Origin: Hemileia vastatrix
Lineage: Eukaryota > Basidiomycota > Pucciniomycetes > Pucciniales > Zaghouaniaceae
Assembly: GCA_030280995.1 (NCBI GenBank)
Contig: JASXTE010000015.1
Span: 6,745,001 to 6,809,000, forward strand
Direction of reading: 5' to 3'
Length of the DNA stretch: 64,000 bases
Positions 12,000 through 23,870 of the stretch are shown piece by piece (position 1 is the stretch's first letter; every line of letters begins with the position of its first letter). Under the pieces are notes generated by a model. The model was not told where the DNA came from and ran no database searches. It worked only from the letters and a program-made list of their open reading frames with translations. Made by a program: the position numbers and the translations under genes.

Positions 12000-12256
12000 A
12001 TGATATGTTAAATGATATGTTCAAGCTTTGCTCAATCTGTGCTCAGCTCAAAATCAAAGTAATCACCAAGCTCCAAGAAACCTGTGATTGAGTTTGGTTG
12101 AACCTAGGTCTAACTGATTACCAAATCTTTGTCCAATTAATTTAAATCTGGTTTCACAATGAACTCCCAACAGCCTTCCAACAGCTTTCCAACCACTTCC
12201 CAACATTTTTAAATGAGCGGTATTGCTAGCAATACCCCCCCAAATTTTCTGTGGTG
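12000..12256. repeat. Right subterminal region and terminal inverted repeat of CACTA-1
   Basis: Positions 12219-12256 hold the GCTAGC-centred palindrome GGTATTGCTAGCAATACC, a C-run and the terminal GTGGTG. The same layout (GCTAGC palindrome, C-run, A/T stretch, GTGGTG, then ATA) recurs at 22846-22883, near 50318-50356 and, less completely, at 27290-27318. The preceding 200 bases contain short repeated motifs (CTCAATCTGTGCTCAGCTC; CCAACAGC). Confidence 0.75.
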
Positions 12257-12600
12257 ATAAGGGTTTATTTACGCAATAACTAAGTTATGATGACCCACTT
12301 ATGTGCTGAAGAACCGAAAATTTGGTTTGTTTGATATATACTAGAGTAAAAATCATTTCCTAAGGCCTATACTAAATAATAAGTAATAATTAAGGAAAGA
12401 CCCCCAATTGTCAGTGTGTGCTAGTATCTAAGTATAATTTAATAGTAAATATTATTGGTCATACTACTTATTTGACAAATTATTTAGTGATTAAACCTCA
12501 GGGGAAGACTAATAAAATAGTTATCCTCAATATAAACTCACAATACTTGGATTTTTATGCATGCTAGTGGTGGAAAATAGATAAATAAAATATAGTCATA
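12257..12600 (-). mobile_element. Gypsy-1 copy: leader fragment and left part of its 5' LTR
   Basis: Positions 12260-12408 match the untranslated leader next to the LTR at 33040-33189, including the GACCCCCAATTG block. At 12409 the LTR begins TGTCAG and continues as in the four other copies until 12600, where CACTA-2 interrupts it. The rest of the LTR is at 22881-23870. Orientation is minus, so the missing gag-pol would lie to the left, displaced by CACTA-1. Confidence 0.82.
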
Positions 12601-12859
12601 CACCACGGGAAATCTGGGGGTGAACTGCTAACAGTTCCCTCTTTTTGAAACTATCAGGAATTTGTCAGGAAACTGTTGGGAAACCATCCTAAAACTGTCA
12701 GAAAGATGTTTTTAAATCTGATGAAAAAACGTTGAAAAAATAAACTGTCACAGATTGAATCCAGAACAATCCCTCCTTGAGCAGAGCTTAAGAACCACAT
12801 TGAACATTAGTTAATCTCAGGTTTGGAAAAAGGTTGAACAACATCACTTAGCATACCTT

Positions 12860-13370
12860 AATATTCAAATATTAAACTTGAATATATGTTGCGTGTATGA
12901 TATAGATGCATATGCATTTGAATTTGCATGGTGGATACTTATTGCATGCTAAAAATTGATGTGAAATGCCTATCCAAAGTGTATGCATAATGACTATGAA
13001 GAATAAATATGCATAGTGATTATGCATAAAAATATGCATATTGAATATGCATTAAAAATATCAAGTATATTTTATGCATAAATAGAAATATGCAATATGA
13101 ATTCATATTGCATACAGATAACACTGGCAAACCATTTTGACCAAAACTCATACTAAATTTTCATTCTGGACTAAAGGTGTGAGGGAAGGAAGAAAAACAG
13201 TCCGACGTTAGAAAAATGCTACATGCACTCATTTTGTAGCAGAGCAAATGAGAAGTGCTGAATTATGGTTGGTGCCCATAATTTAGTATGATATCATAAT
13301 TTTATTTAATTGTTTTCAATATTGAAAAGACTTTAGGTCGGTTGGTATGGATCTAGCTGTGCCAGGGTCT
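12860..13370. repeat. TATGCAT-rich block, related to 27540-27965
   Basis: TATGCAT, GCATATG and close variants recur about a dozen times between 12900 and 13110. The following ~280 bases (from ATTTTCATTCTGGACTA to GATCTAGCTGTGCC) match 27640-27965 in order, with substitutions and indels. No coding potential is seen. Confidence 0.6.
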
Positions 13371-13689
13371 AATCTAATTATTTTAACAATTTCTTAATAA
13401 TTAACGGGCTTTAATACAAAAACAGGTTGTATTTTTTGTGAAATATTGGATATGATAAGGTCTTTTGTAAAAAAAACTAATATTGTTTAAAAATATTCCT
13501 TAATCAGATGTGGGATAATCACTACGAAAAATTGTAGTACTGTGGGCAATAAAATATATGCACAAGCAGTAAAGAAAGGACCAAGTGAACCCTTTTTGTG
13601 CAGTGGGAATCATTAGAGTGGAATTGCGGATGAAAAATATAATTCATTATTACCATTTTATTTAATCAAAAAATTTATAATATTAAAAA

Positions 13690-16600
13690 GAACTATTGAT
13701 TAATTGGTATTTGACCTTTGTGCCTCACTCATATTTATCATTTGATTGATTTTTGTCACCATTATGTTATTAATATTATAATTATAGCATAAACTCATGT
13801 GCCAAATGCATACCGGGTGATGTTACACCTTTTATAATATTATTAAATAAAGGTAAAAAAATATGAAAATGATTTGTTTTACAAAAAATAAATTGATATC
13901 CAAAAGCAATATGAGGGATAAAAAGGTAAAATTAAAGGGATCAAATATGAAATAAAAAATTAAAGTGAAATTCCTCCCATCAAGAGCAAGTAGACATGAT
14001 GGGGTGAATGCCCACCAGTGGCACTAAACTTGGACTATAATTTCTTTTTTGTAAAAAAAAAAAAAAAAATCCACTGGAGCTTTACCAAAACTTCAGGATG
14101 ACAATTTTGCCATATCAAACAACTTCTAGTGCAATTATTGAAGAAAAATTCATTTTCATTGCAATAGAGAGAATTGATCACATCAGACTGCATGTGACCA
14201 AAAGTGTCCAGCACAAGTTCGGCCGAACTTGTGCTGGACACTTTTATGATGGAGGTTAGCTAGGGTGGAATTTTTCTTCAGTTCATCTGGTATTTCTTAT
14301 AAACATGTCCACTGGTATTTGATCTTTTTGCCTCACTCATATTTATCATTTGATTGATTTTTCGTCACCATTATGTTTTAATATTGTAAGTATAGCAAAA
14401 ACTCGTGTGCCCAACGCATACCGGGTGATGTTACACCTTTTAAAATATTATTAAATAAAGGTAAAAAAATATGAAAATGATTTGTTTTACAAAAAATAAA
14501 TTGATATACAAAAGCAATATGAGGGATAAAAATGTAAAATTAAAGGAATCAAATATGAAATAAAAAATTAAAATAAAATTACTGCCATCAAGAGCAAGTA
14601 GACATGTTGGGGAAAATGTCCACCAGTGAGGCTAAACTTGGACAATAATTGCTTTTTTGAAAAACATAAAAGTGCCAATCTGAGGTTTTAAAAAACTTCA
14701 GCAGAACCATTTAGCCATATCAAACAACTTCTAGTTCAATGATTGAGAGAGAATTGATCACACCAGACTGCATGTGACAAAAAGTGTCCAGCCCAAGTTC
14801 AGCCGAACTTTTGCTGGACACATTTATGACGGAGAGTAGCTAGGGTAGAATTTTTCTTCAGTTAATCTGGTATTTATTATAAACATGTCCATTGTTACTT
14901 GATCTTTGTGCCTCACTCATATATATTATTTGATTAATTTATTGTCACCATTATATTATTAATATTATAAGTATAGCAAAAACTCGTGTGCCCAACGCAT
15001 ACCGGGTGATGTTACACCTTTTATAATATTATTAAATAAAGTAAAAAAATATGAAAATGATTTGTTTTACAAAAAATAAATTGATATACAAAAGCAATAT
15101 GAGGGATAAAAAGGCAAAATTAATCTGAAAGAGATCAATTATGAAAAACAAAATACTAGTAAAATTCTTGCTCTCAATAGCCAGTAGAAGTGTTGAAAAA
15201 AATGGGAGCCATCAGGGATAAATTGTAATAAGTGACCTTTTTTTTAAAGATAAAAAATTATACACCTGAGGTTGGGAAGAACAACAGGTGGATGATTCAG
15301 CTAAACAAAACTACTTGTAATGATGTTTAATAAAAAAATGTTTTTTGTTGCCATATAGAGAATTGATCCCATCTGACTGCACGTGACTAAAAGTGTCCAG
15401 CACAAGTTCGGCCAAAATTGTGCTGGACTCTTTTATGATGGAGAGTAGCTTGGGTGGAAATTTTCTTCAGTTCTTTCATCTTGTATTTCTCATAAACATG
15501 TCTACTGGTATTTGATCAGTCTGTATCTTTCATATTTATCATCCGATTAATATTTTATCACCATTATATTATTAATTTTATTAGTATAGCAAAAACTTGT
15601 GTTCTAAATGCATACCATGTGAAGTCATACCTTCAATAATTTTTTAAAATAGACCTAAATAAATATGGAAAGGATTAGTTTTACAATAATTAAATAGAAA
15701 TTTAAAATTAAAAAGAGAAATAAAAGAGTAAAATATAAGTCAAAGAGTTCAAATATGAAAAAAATACTGATAAAATTACTGCTATCAAGAGCCAGTAGAG
15801 GTGTTAAAGCAAATGGGAGCCATCAGGGCTTAATTGTAATAAGTGACCTTTTCTTTAAAGATAAAAAATTATACACCTGATATTGGGCAGAACAGCAGGT
15901 GGATGATTCAGCTAAACCAAACTACTTCTAGTGAAATTTGATAAAAAAAATTTTTTTTTGCCATACAGAAAATTGATCCCATCTGACTGCACATGACCAA
16001 AAGTGTCCAGCACAAGTTCGGCTGAACTTTTGCTGGACACTTCTATGATGGAGAGTGGCTGGGGTAGAATTTTTCTTCAGTTCATCTGGTATTTCTTACA
16101 AACATGTCTACTGGTATTTTATTTTTGTGCCTCACTCATACATATTGTTTGATTAATTTTTTGTCTTAATTATATTATTAATTATATAAGTGTAGCAAAA
16201 AATTGTGTGCCAAATGCATACTGAGTGATGTTACACCTTTTATAATATTATCAAAAAAAATGTATAAAAATATTAAAAAAATTTATTTTAAAAATTATTA
16301 ATTGATATCCAAAAGCAATATGAGGAATAAAACATTAAGTTAAAGGGATCAAATATGAAAAACGAACTCCAAGTATTATTGCTAATATCAAAGGCCAGTA
16401 GAGATGTTGAAGCAAATGAGAGCCATCAGGGATAAATTGTACTAAATTGATTGTTTTTTAAAAATAAATTATTGTGTACCTGTGGTTTGGATGAACTCTA
16501 GGTGGATAATTCAGCTATATCAAACTACTTCTAGTGAAGTTTCTTATCAAATAATTTTTTTCATTGCCATAGAGAGAATTGATCCCATCTGACTGCACCT

Positions 16601-19600
16601 GACCAAAAGTGTCCAGCACAAGTTTGGCCGAACTTGTGCTGGACACTTTTATGATGGAGAGTAGCTAGGGTGCAGGTCTTCTTCAGTGCAACTGTTATTT
16701 TTTTAAAACATGTCAAATGGTATTTGATCTTTCTGTGTTATTTATATTCAATTATCTGATTAATTTTTTGTCATTAGAATATTATTAATTTTATTAGTAT
16801 AGAAAAAACTTGTGCACCAAATGCATGCCACGTTATATTACACCTTTTATAATATTATTAAAAAATGTTAAAAAAATATGAAAATGATTTCTTTTCCAAA
16901 ATTATAAATTAATATCCAAATGTAACATGAGTGATAAAAAAGTAAAGTAAAAGAGATCAAATATGAGAAAGAAAAATTCAACAAAAATTCCTGCCTTCAA
17001 GAGCCAGTAGAGGTGTTGAAACAAATGGGTGTCATCAGAGCTAATTTTGATAAAATTTTATTTTTTTTAAAGATAAAAAATTTTTCACCTGAGGTTTGGG
17101 AAAACTCAAGGTGGATAATTCAGCCATACCAAAATACTTCTAATGTTATTATTTAGCATTTTTTTTAATTTAATTTCCACAGAGAGAATTGATCCCATCT
17201 GACTGCACCTGAACAAAAGTGTCCAGCACAAGTTTGGCCGAACTTGTGCTGGACACTTTTATGATGGAGAGTAGCTAGGGTGGAATAGTTTCTCAGTACA
17301 TCAGTTTTTTGTTTTTCACATTTCTATTGGATTTTTAACTTTTTTTTATCATTCATATTTATCTTATAATTAATTTTTTGTCACCATATATATTATTAAT
17401 TTTTCTAGTATAGCAAAAACCTAAATGCCAAATGAAAAATTGGTGATGTTACAACTTTAATAATATTATTATATAAAGTTAAAAAAATATGAATATGATT
17501 AGTTTTTAAAAAAATAAATTGATATTTAAAATTAAAAAGAGTAATAGAAAAGTAAAATGAAAATAAATGGGATCAAATACGAAATAAAAAATACAAGTAA
17601 AATTTTTGCTATCAAGAGCCAGAAGTGGTGTTGGGACAGTTGGGGACCCCTAGGTCAAGACTTGGTCTAAACTTACTTTTATGTATAGGTAACAAATTTT
17701 GACCTGATGTTTGGACAGACTTCCAGGGGACAATTTTACAATATTAAAAATTCTTTACTTCAATAATTGAGTGAAATATCATTTTTATTGACATAGAGAG
17801 AATTTATCTCATATGACTTCATGAAACCAAAAGTTTCCAGCACAAGTTCGGCCGAACTTGTGCTGGACACTTTTATAATTGAGAGTAGGCATACAGCAAA
17901 TCTTCTTAAACTCAAAAGGGATTTCTTATAAAAATTTCCACTGGACTTTGATCTTTCTGTGTCATTTAAATTTACCATTTAATTAATTTTTTGTCATCAT
18001 TATATTGTTAACGTTATAACTATAGTAATAACTTGTGTGAAAAATGCATACCAGGTGGTGTTCCACCTTTAATCATATATTATTAAATAAAGGTATAAGA
18101 GTATGAAAATTATTTATTTTAAAAATTAAAAATTGATATCCAAAGCAATATGAGCAATAAAAAAGTAAAATAAAAGGGATAAAATAAGAAAAAAAAATCT
18201 GAGGAAAATTTCCACTATCAATAACAAGTAGAGGTGTTAGATCAAATGTGCACCACCAGGGCTAAACTTGCACTATATTTTCTTTTTTGTTAATCCAAAA
18301 AAAGTGTCCTGATGAGTTTTGAAAAATTATCAGGAGGACATTTTGGCAATATCAAACTACTTATTGTGCAATGATTGAGCAAAATGTCATTTTCATTTCC
18401 ATAGAGTATATTTATCCCATCTGACTGCATGCAACCAAAGGTGTCCAGCAAAAGTTCGGCCGAACTTATGCTGGACACTTTTATGATGGTGAGTATCTAG
18501 GGTGCAGGTCTTCTTCAGTTCATTAGGTATTCCTTATAAACATATCCACTTGTATATGATCTTTCTGTGTCATTCATATTTATCATTTGATTCATTGTTT
18601 TTCACCATTATAATATTAATGTTATTAGTATTGAAAAAATTTGTAAGCCAAATGCATACTGGGAGATGCTACATCTTTCATAATCATATTAAAAAAAAGT
18701 AAAAAAAATATGAAAATTATTAGTTTTACAATAAATAAATTGATATTTGAAAGCAAAAACACAAATAAAAAAGTAAAATAAAAGTGATTAAATATGAAAT
18801 TGAACATTCAAATAAAATTTCTGCCATCAAAGATAATTTGAGTTTTTAGACCAAATTTGCACCACCAGTTCTAGATTTGGAATATGTTTTCTTTTTTTTA
18901 AAATTAATAAAAGTGTCCACCTGAGGTTCTCCAAAAAATCAGGAGGATATTATAGCAGTATAAAGCTACTTCTTGTGCGATGATTGAGCAAAAATTCATT
19001 TTAACTTCCATTGAGTACATTTATCCCATCTGACTGCATGCAACCAAAAGTGTCCAGCACAAGCTCAGCTGAAATTGTGCTGGACACTTTTATGATGGAG
19101 AGTAGCTAGGGTGCAAGTCTTCTTTAGTTAATCTTATATTCATTTTAAAAATGTCTATGGGTATTTGATCTTTCTGTGTCATCCATATTTATTATTTGAT
19201 TATTTTTTAGTCACCATTATATTATTAATGTTTTTAGTATAGCAAAAACATGTGTAATGAATGTACACTGGATGATTTTACAACTTTAATAATATAATAT
19301 AATAAATGTAAAAAAATGTGAAAGTTATCAGTTTTACCAAATTAAAATTGATATTTAAAAGCTAAAGAGTAAATAAAAGGGTAAGATTAAAATTAAAGAG
19401 ATCAAACATGAAATAAAGATATAAAGTATAATTTCTGCTATCATGAGCCAGTAGAAGCTTCAGAAAAAATGGGCATCATCATAGATTAACATGGATCAAA
19501 TTTACTTTTTACCAAAGGAAAAAATTGTCTACCTTAGGTTTGGAAAAACTTCCAGGGGACAATTTTTCTATATAAAACTACTTTCAGTGCAATGATGGAG

Positions 19601-22290
19601 TGATAATTCAGTCTCATTTCCATAAAAAGAATTGATTGCGTCTGACGGAATGCAACCAAAAGTGTCCAGCACAAGTTTGGCCAAACTTGTGCTGGAAACT
19701 TTTATCATGAAAAGTAGCCAGGGTGCAAGTCATTTTTAATCATCTGAAATTTCTTATAAACATTTCCACTGTTTTTAAATCTTTGTGCCTCACTCATATT
19801 TATCAATTGATTAATTTTTTTTCACCATTATATTATTAATATTATTAGTATAGAAAAAAATTGTGTGCCAAATGAATACTGGGTGATGTTACACCTTTTA
19901 TAATATTATTAAATAAAGGTAAAAAAATATGAAAATGATTTATTTTACAAAAAATAAACTTCTATCCAAAAGCAATATGAGAGGAATAAAGTAAAATAAA
20001 AGAAATCAAAGATGAAAATTAAAATCCAAGTTAAATTCCTGCCATAAACAGAAAAAAGAGATGTTGAATTTAATTAGCACAATCAGGGCTAAACTTTCAC
20101 TAAATTTTCTTTTTTGTAAAAATAAAAAAAAATTCCACTTGAGCTTTACCAAAACTTCAGCATGAAAATTTTGCCATATCAAACTACTACTAGTGTAATT
20201 TTATATCAAAATTTTATCTTCATTTCCATAGAGAGAATTGCTCCCATCTGACTGCACCTGACCATAAGTGTCCAGCACAAGTTCAGCCGAACTTGTGCTG
20301 GGCACTTTTATGATGGAGAGTAGCTAGGGTAGAATTTTTCTTCAGTTCATCTAGTATTTCTTACAAACATGTCTACTGGTATTTTATATTTGTTCCTCAC
20401 TCATTAATATCATTTGATTAATTTTTGGTTGCCATTATATTATTAATTTTATAAGTATAGAAAAAACTCATGTGCCAAATGCATACCAGGTGATGTTATG
20501 CCATTTATAATATTATTAAATAAATGTATAAAAATACGAAAATAGTTTATTTTAAAAATTATTAATTGGTATCCAAAAGCAATATTAGGAATAAAAAATT
20601 AAGTTAAAGGGATCAAATTTGAAAAAAGAAATCCAAGTAATATTCCTACTATCAAAGGCCAGTAGAGGTGTTGAAGCAAATGAGAGCCATCAGGGATAAA
20701 TTGTACTAAATTGACTTTTTTTCAAGGATAAAAAATTGTGCACCTGTGGTTTGGATGAAATCTAGGTAGAAAATTTGGCTATGTAAAACTACTTCTAGTG
20801 AAGTTTTTTATCCAAAAAATTTTTTTCATTTCCATAGCGAGAATTGATCTCATATGACTGCAACTGACGAAAAGTGTCCAGCACAAGTTTGGCCGAACTT
20901 GTGCTGGACACTTTTTTAATGGTGAGTATCTAGGGTGCAGCTCTTCTTCAGTGCAACTGGTATTTGATCTTTCTGTTTTATTAATATTTTATCATTTGAT
21001 CAATTTTTTGTTACCAGTATATTATTATTTTTATACGTATAGCAAAAAAACATGTGCCAAATGCTTACAGGGTGATGTTAAACCTTTAATAATTTTATTA
21101 AATACAGGTAAAAATTATGAAAATGATTTTTTTTACATAAAATTAATTGATATCTAAAAGAAAAAAAAGGGATAAAAAGAAATAGGTTGAATAATAGGGA
21201 TTTTATATGAAATTCAAAATTCAAGCTAAATGCCTACTATCAAGGCTCAGAAGAGGTGTTGGATAAAATGGGCATCATCAGGAATAAAATTTGTCCTAAT
21301 TTGATTTTTTGAAAAACTAAATGAAGTTTTCAATTGATTTTTTTCCAATATTTAGTTTGACACTTTATCTATATCAAATAACTTCTAGTACCATGATTGA
21401 CCAAATTAAATCCTCATTTCCATATGCAGAATTGATCCCATATGGCTGGACCAGACCAAAGGTGTCAACCACAAGTTTGAGAATTCTTCTGGTGGACACT
21501 TTTATGATGGACAGTAGTAGGGTGCAAGTCTTCTTTAGTTAATCTAGTATTCCTCATAAACATTTCCAACTTATTTTTGGCCAAAAATCAGGTGGAAAGT
21601 TTTTCCATATAAAATTACTTCTAATGCCATGATTGACTAAAAATTGATTCTCATTGCCATATAGAGAGTTGATCCCATATGACTGGATCTGGCAAAAGTG
21701 TCACTACAATTTTTGATAAACTTAAGTTTGAAAATTTTATGATGGAAAGTAATTGCAAGTCTTCTTCATTTCATCAAGTCATCCTCATAAAAATTTCCAC
21801 CTGTATTTTGGCCAAACTTCAGGTGGACACTTTGGCCATATTAAATTAATTCTAGTTCCATGTTGATAAAAAACTGATACTTATTGCCATATATAGATAT
21901 TAAAACCATCAGACTGTGCCTTTCCAAAAGTGTCTACCTGAATTATGGCTAAACCTCAGTTGGACACTTTTATAATGCAGAATAGCTATGGCAAAAGTAT
22001 TCTTCAGTTAATTTGGTATTCATAATAAATTTATCCTCCTGAAGTTTATCCTAACTTGAGGTGGACAATTTCGGAAAGCACCAGTTAGTCACTATCCATC
22101 AAAAAAGTGTTCACCAAAATTTTGGCTAAACTTGTGGTGGACCCCTTTGATCAGCCACAGTCAGATGAGATCAACTTGTTAGATGGGAATGAGGATGATG
22201 TTTTGGTCAATCATGGAAATAGAAGTAGTGTGATGTGGCCAAATTACCCCCATGAAGGTCAGACAAACCTCAGAAGGACACTCTTTAGCA
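13690..22290. repeat. ~607-base tandem satellite, about 13 units plus degenerate short units
   Basis: Units recur with palindrome centres near 14222, 14800, 15407, 16022, 16629, 17236, 17849, 18456, 19065, 19680, 20287, 20894 and 21480, a period of about 607 bases. Each unit contains, in order, a palindrome resembling GTGTCCAGCACAAGTTC plus its complement, the phrase ATGATGGAGAGTAGCTAGGGT, a CCACTGGTATTTGATCT segment, a TGCATACCGGGTGATGTTACA segment and an A-rich segment. From about 21460 the units shrink to ~240 bases and the palindrome decays. Short ORFs across the palindromes exist only because the palindrome reads open on both strands; they are not genes. Confidence 0.93.
14200..14245. 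repeat. 46-base perfect palindrome, best copy of the satellite core
   Basis: Arms 14200-14222 and 14223-14245 are exact reverse complements with no spacer; the centre is CGGCCG. The other units carry the same core with zero to several mismatches; those near 16629 and 17236 are almost perfect. Such a sequence could extrude a cruciform or be a binding site for a dimeric protein. Confidence 0.9.
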
Positions 22291-22880
22291 GGGAGTAACT
22301 AAAAAAAATCCATTTATCAGAAGGAAAATCTTTTATTGGATAGATGCCAAGGTTTTATACTTGTGTATTATGGTCAGTATTAATTTTGAAAGTGTCTGTC
22401 CAAGCAATTTCATTTCCCATCATGACTCATTTTGTTTTAAATGTTTCAAACTGCATGATACAGTATTAAGGTGTCACATAGTATAATTAATTTCTATTTA
22501 GTGCCCTCCTATGATGCCTAAATTTATAATTTAATATCTTACATAATAAATTTTTTTATATAAATTCATCAATATTTTATTTTATTATCAAATTTAATAG
22601 AGCAAGTATCCTGAATTATTATATATGCATAAGCTTAGGTTAGATCAATTTGTGCTCAATTTGTGCTCATCAGAGGACCAAAATCAAGTTCTGGAGGATC
22701 AACTTGTGCATAATTTTGAATCAGTTGATATTCTGTCTATAATCAATCTGAGAATAAATGTAAATCTAACTCTAATTTACTTATGTTTATAAAGTATTCA
22801 TAAATCTGGCATATTTAAGGGACACTCTAAATTTAAAGAGAGGAGATTGCTAGCAATTCACCCCTAGATTTCCCGTGGTG

Positions 22881-23870
22881 ATAGATTATATAAAGATAAT
22901 AACAATTTATTAATGCTTCTTAATATATTTATTCATGATAATAATTTTTTGATAATGTTTATTTGAATTTTAGTAAGTATGTGATTCCCAATAACCCGTC
23001 AAATCCTCCCTTACTTATACAAAAATCCACTGGAGTGCACAGACCTTCAATCCAGATGATTTCACTGCTATCCCTGGAAATTACAGAAGTTTGAGGGCCC
23101 ATCACCTCCCCATAGCATCTACTTAAAGAAGTTTAGACACCCAGACCTCCAGTAAGGACCCTCTATCACAATTATAGATACCACAGACCCACACCATAAA
23201 TAGAATAAACAGAAAAAAGTGGATGCCATAAAGAAACAGGTAAAAATTACTCATCCAAAGAGTATATAATAAAACCCAAAGCATATAAATAACCAAATTA
23301 ACTTTCCAAGCCCCCAATAACATCCCCAAGCATCCATATTGACCCATTAATTATATCTCAACCCATAAATCTGTGAAAATCCATCAAAGGAAGCAGCTTA
23401 AGTTGTCCAAACTGGATATATGTGCCTGAAAAAGGTGTATATGCTTGTATAGGAGTTGTGAGTCCATTTAAAACGTCCATATGACTAAAAATAATCAGAA
23501 AAATAAAGGTTATAGGCTATTAAGAGGTTAAAACCCACTTATAGACCTAAATATACATAATATAACTACATATTTCACTGAATATGAGGTTTATGTATAC
23601 ATATAAGCTTATTCATGTCTACAATTACTTAATATAACTTAAGATAAGTATATTATAACTCCATTAACACCTTAATAAGTATTATTAGGCTGTGGATAAG
23701 CTATTTAAACTACTATAAGTCATATAGTAGTGTAATAATTATATATATATGTATTATAACCATATATATAAGTATTTTAACCTTATTTTTAAGTTTTAAG
23801 TATAATTTAATTGAGATTATCTTATTTTACACATAGGAATTTCTCAGTCCTGGGTATACATAGGCTTACA
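22881..23870 (-). repeat. Right part of the Gypsy-1 LTR interrupted by CACTA-2
   Basis: The sequence resumes exactly where the left part stopped (GATTATATAAAG, compare GCTTATATAAAG in intact copies) and runs to the LTR end ...TAGGCTTACA, a decayed form of GGCTGACA. With 12409-12600 it makes about 1180 bases, the usual LTR length. This copy is the most diverged of the family here. Confidence 0.85.

Larger units (their letters stand above)
1..12256. mobile_element. CACTA-1: large CACTA/EnSpm (Tnp2/Plavaka-like) DNA transposon, left end outside window
   Basis: The right end is at 12256. Read inward on the minus strand it begins CACCACAGAAAATTTGGGGG, followed by a palindrome around GCTAGC. The outside bases are ATA (12257-12259), the TSD used by two other CACTA elements in this window. 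Outside the end the sequence continues as Gypsy-1 leader DNA, matching 33040-33189, so the boundary is a real insertion point. Short C-rich direct repeats of the type CCAACAGC/CCAACCAC precede the end (about 12160-12210), as in subterminal regions of CACTA elements. The element contains gene A, the transposase, gene A-prime and a SNF2 ATPase. That all four belong to one element is inferred from the absence of another boundary between 1 and 12256. Confidence 0.72.
12601..22880. mobile_element. CACTA-2: 10.3-kb gene-less CACTA element carrying a satellite array
   Basis: The left end begins CACCACGGGAAATCTGGGGG. The right end, read inward on the minus strand, begins CACCACGGGAAATCTAGGGG; the match continues for ~35 bases with few differences. 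TSDs are ATA at 12598-12600 and 22881-22883. Removing the element and one ATA rejoins the Gypsy-1 LTR in register with intact copies (for example at 33350-33400). There is no transposase, so it must be mobilised in trans, perhaps by a CACTA-1-type enzyme, since the termini are similar. Its body is a ~500-base TATGCAT-rich block followed by about 8.5 kb of tandem repeats. Confidence 0.88.

Noticed and set aside
14035..18478. Short minus-strand ORFs beginning M-S-S-T/I-S-S-A-E-L in several satellite units
   Set aside because: They arise because the palindrome is open on both strands and contains no stop; they differ in length, drift out of frame and have no shared C-terminus.
13690..22290. Centromeric satellite
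   Set aside because: The array is short (about 13 units) and bounded by transposon ends with TSDs; nothing in the sequence points to a centromere.
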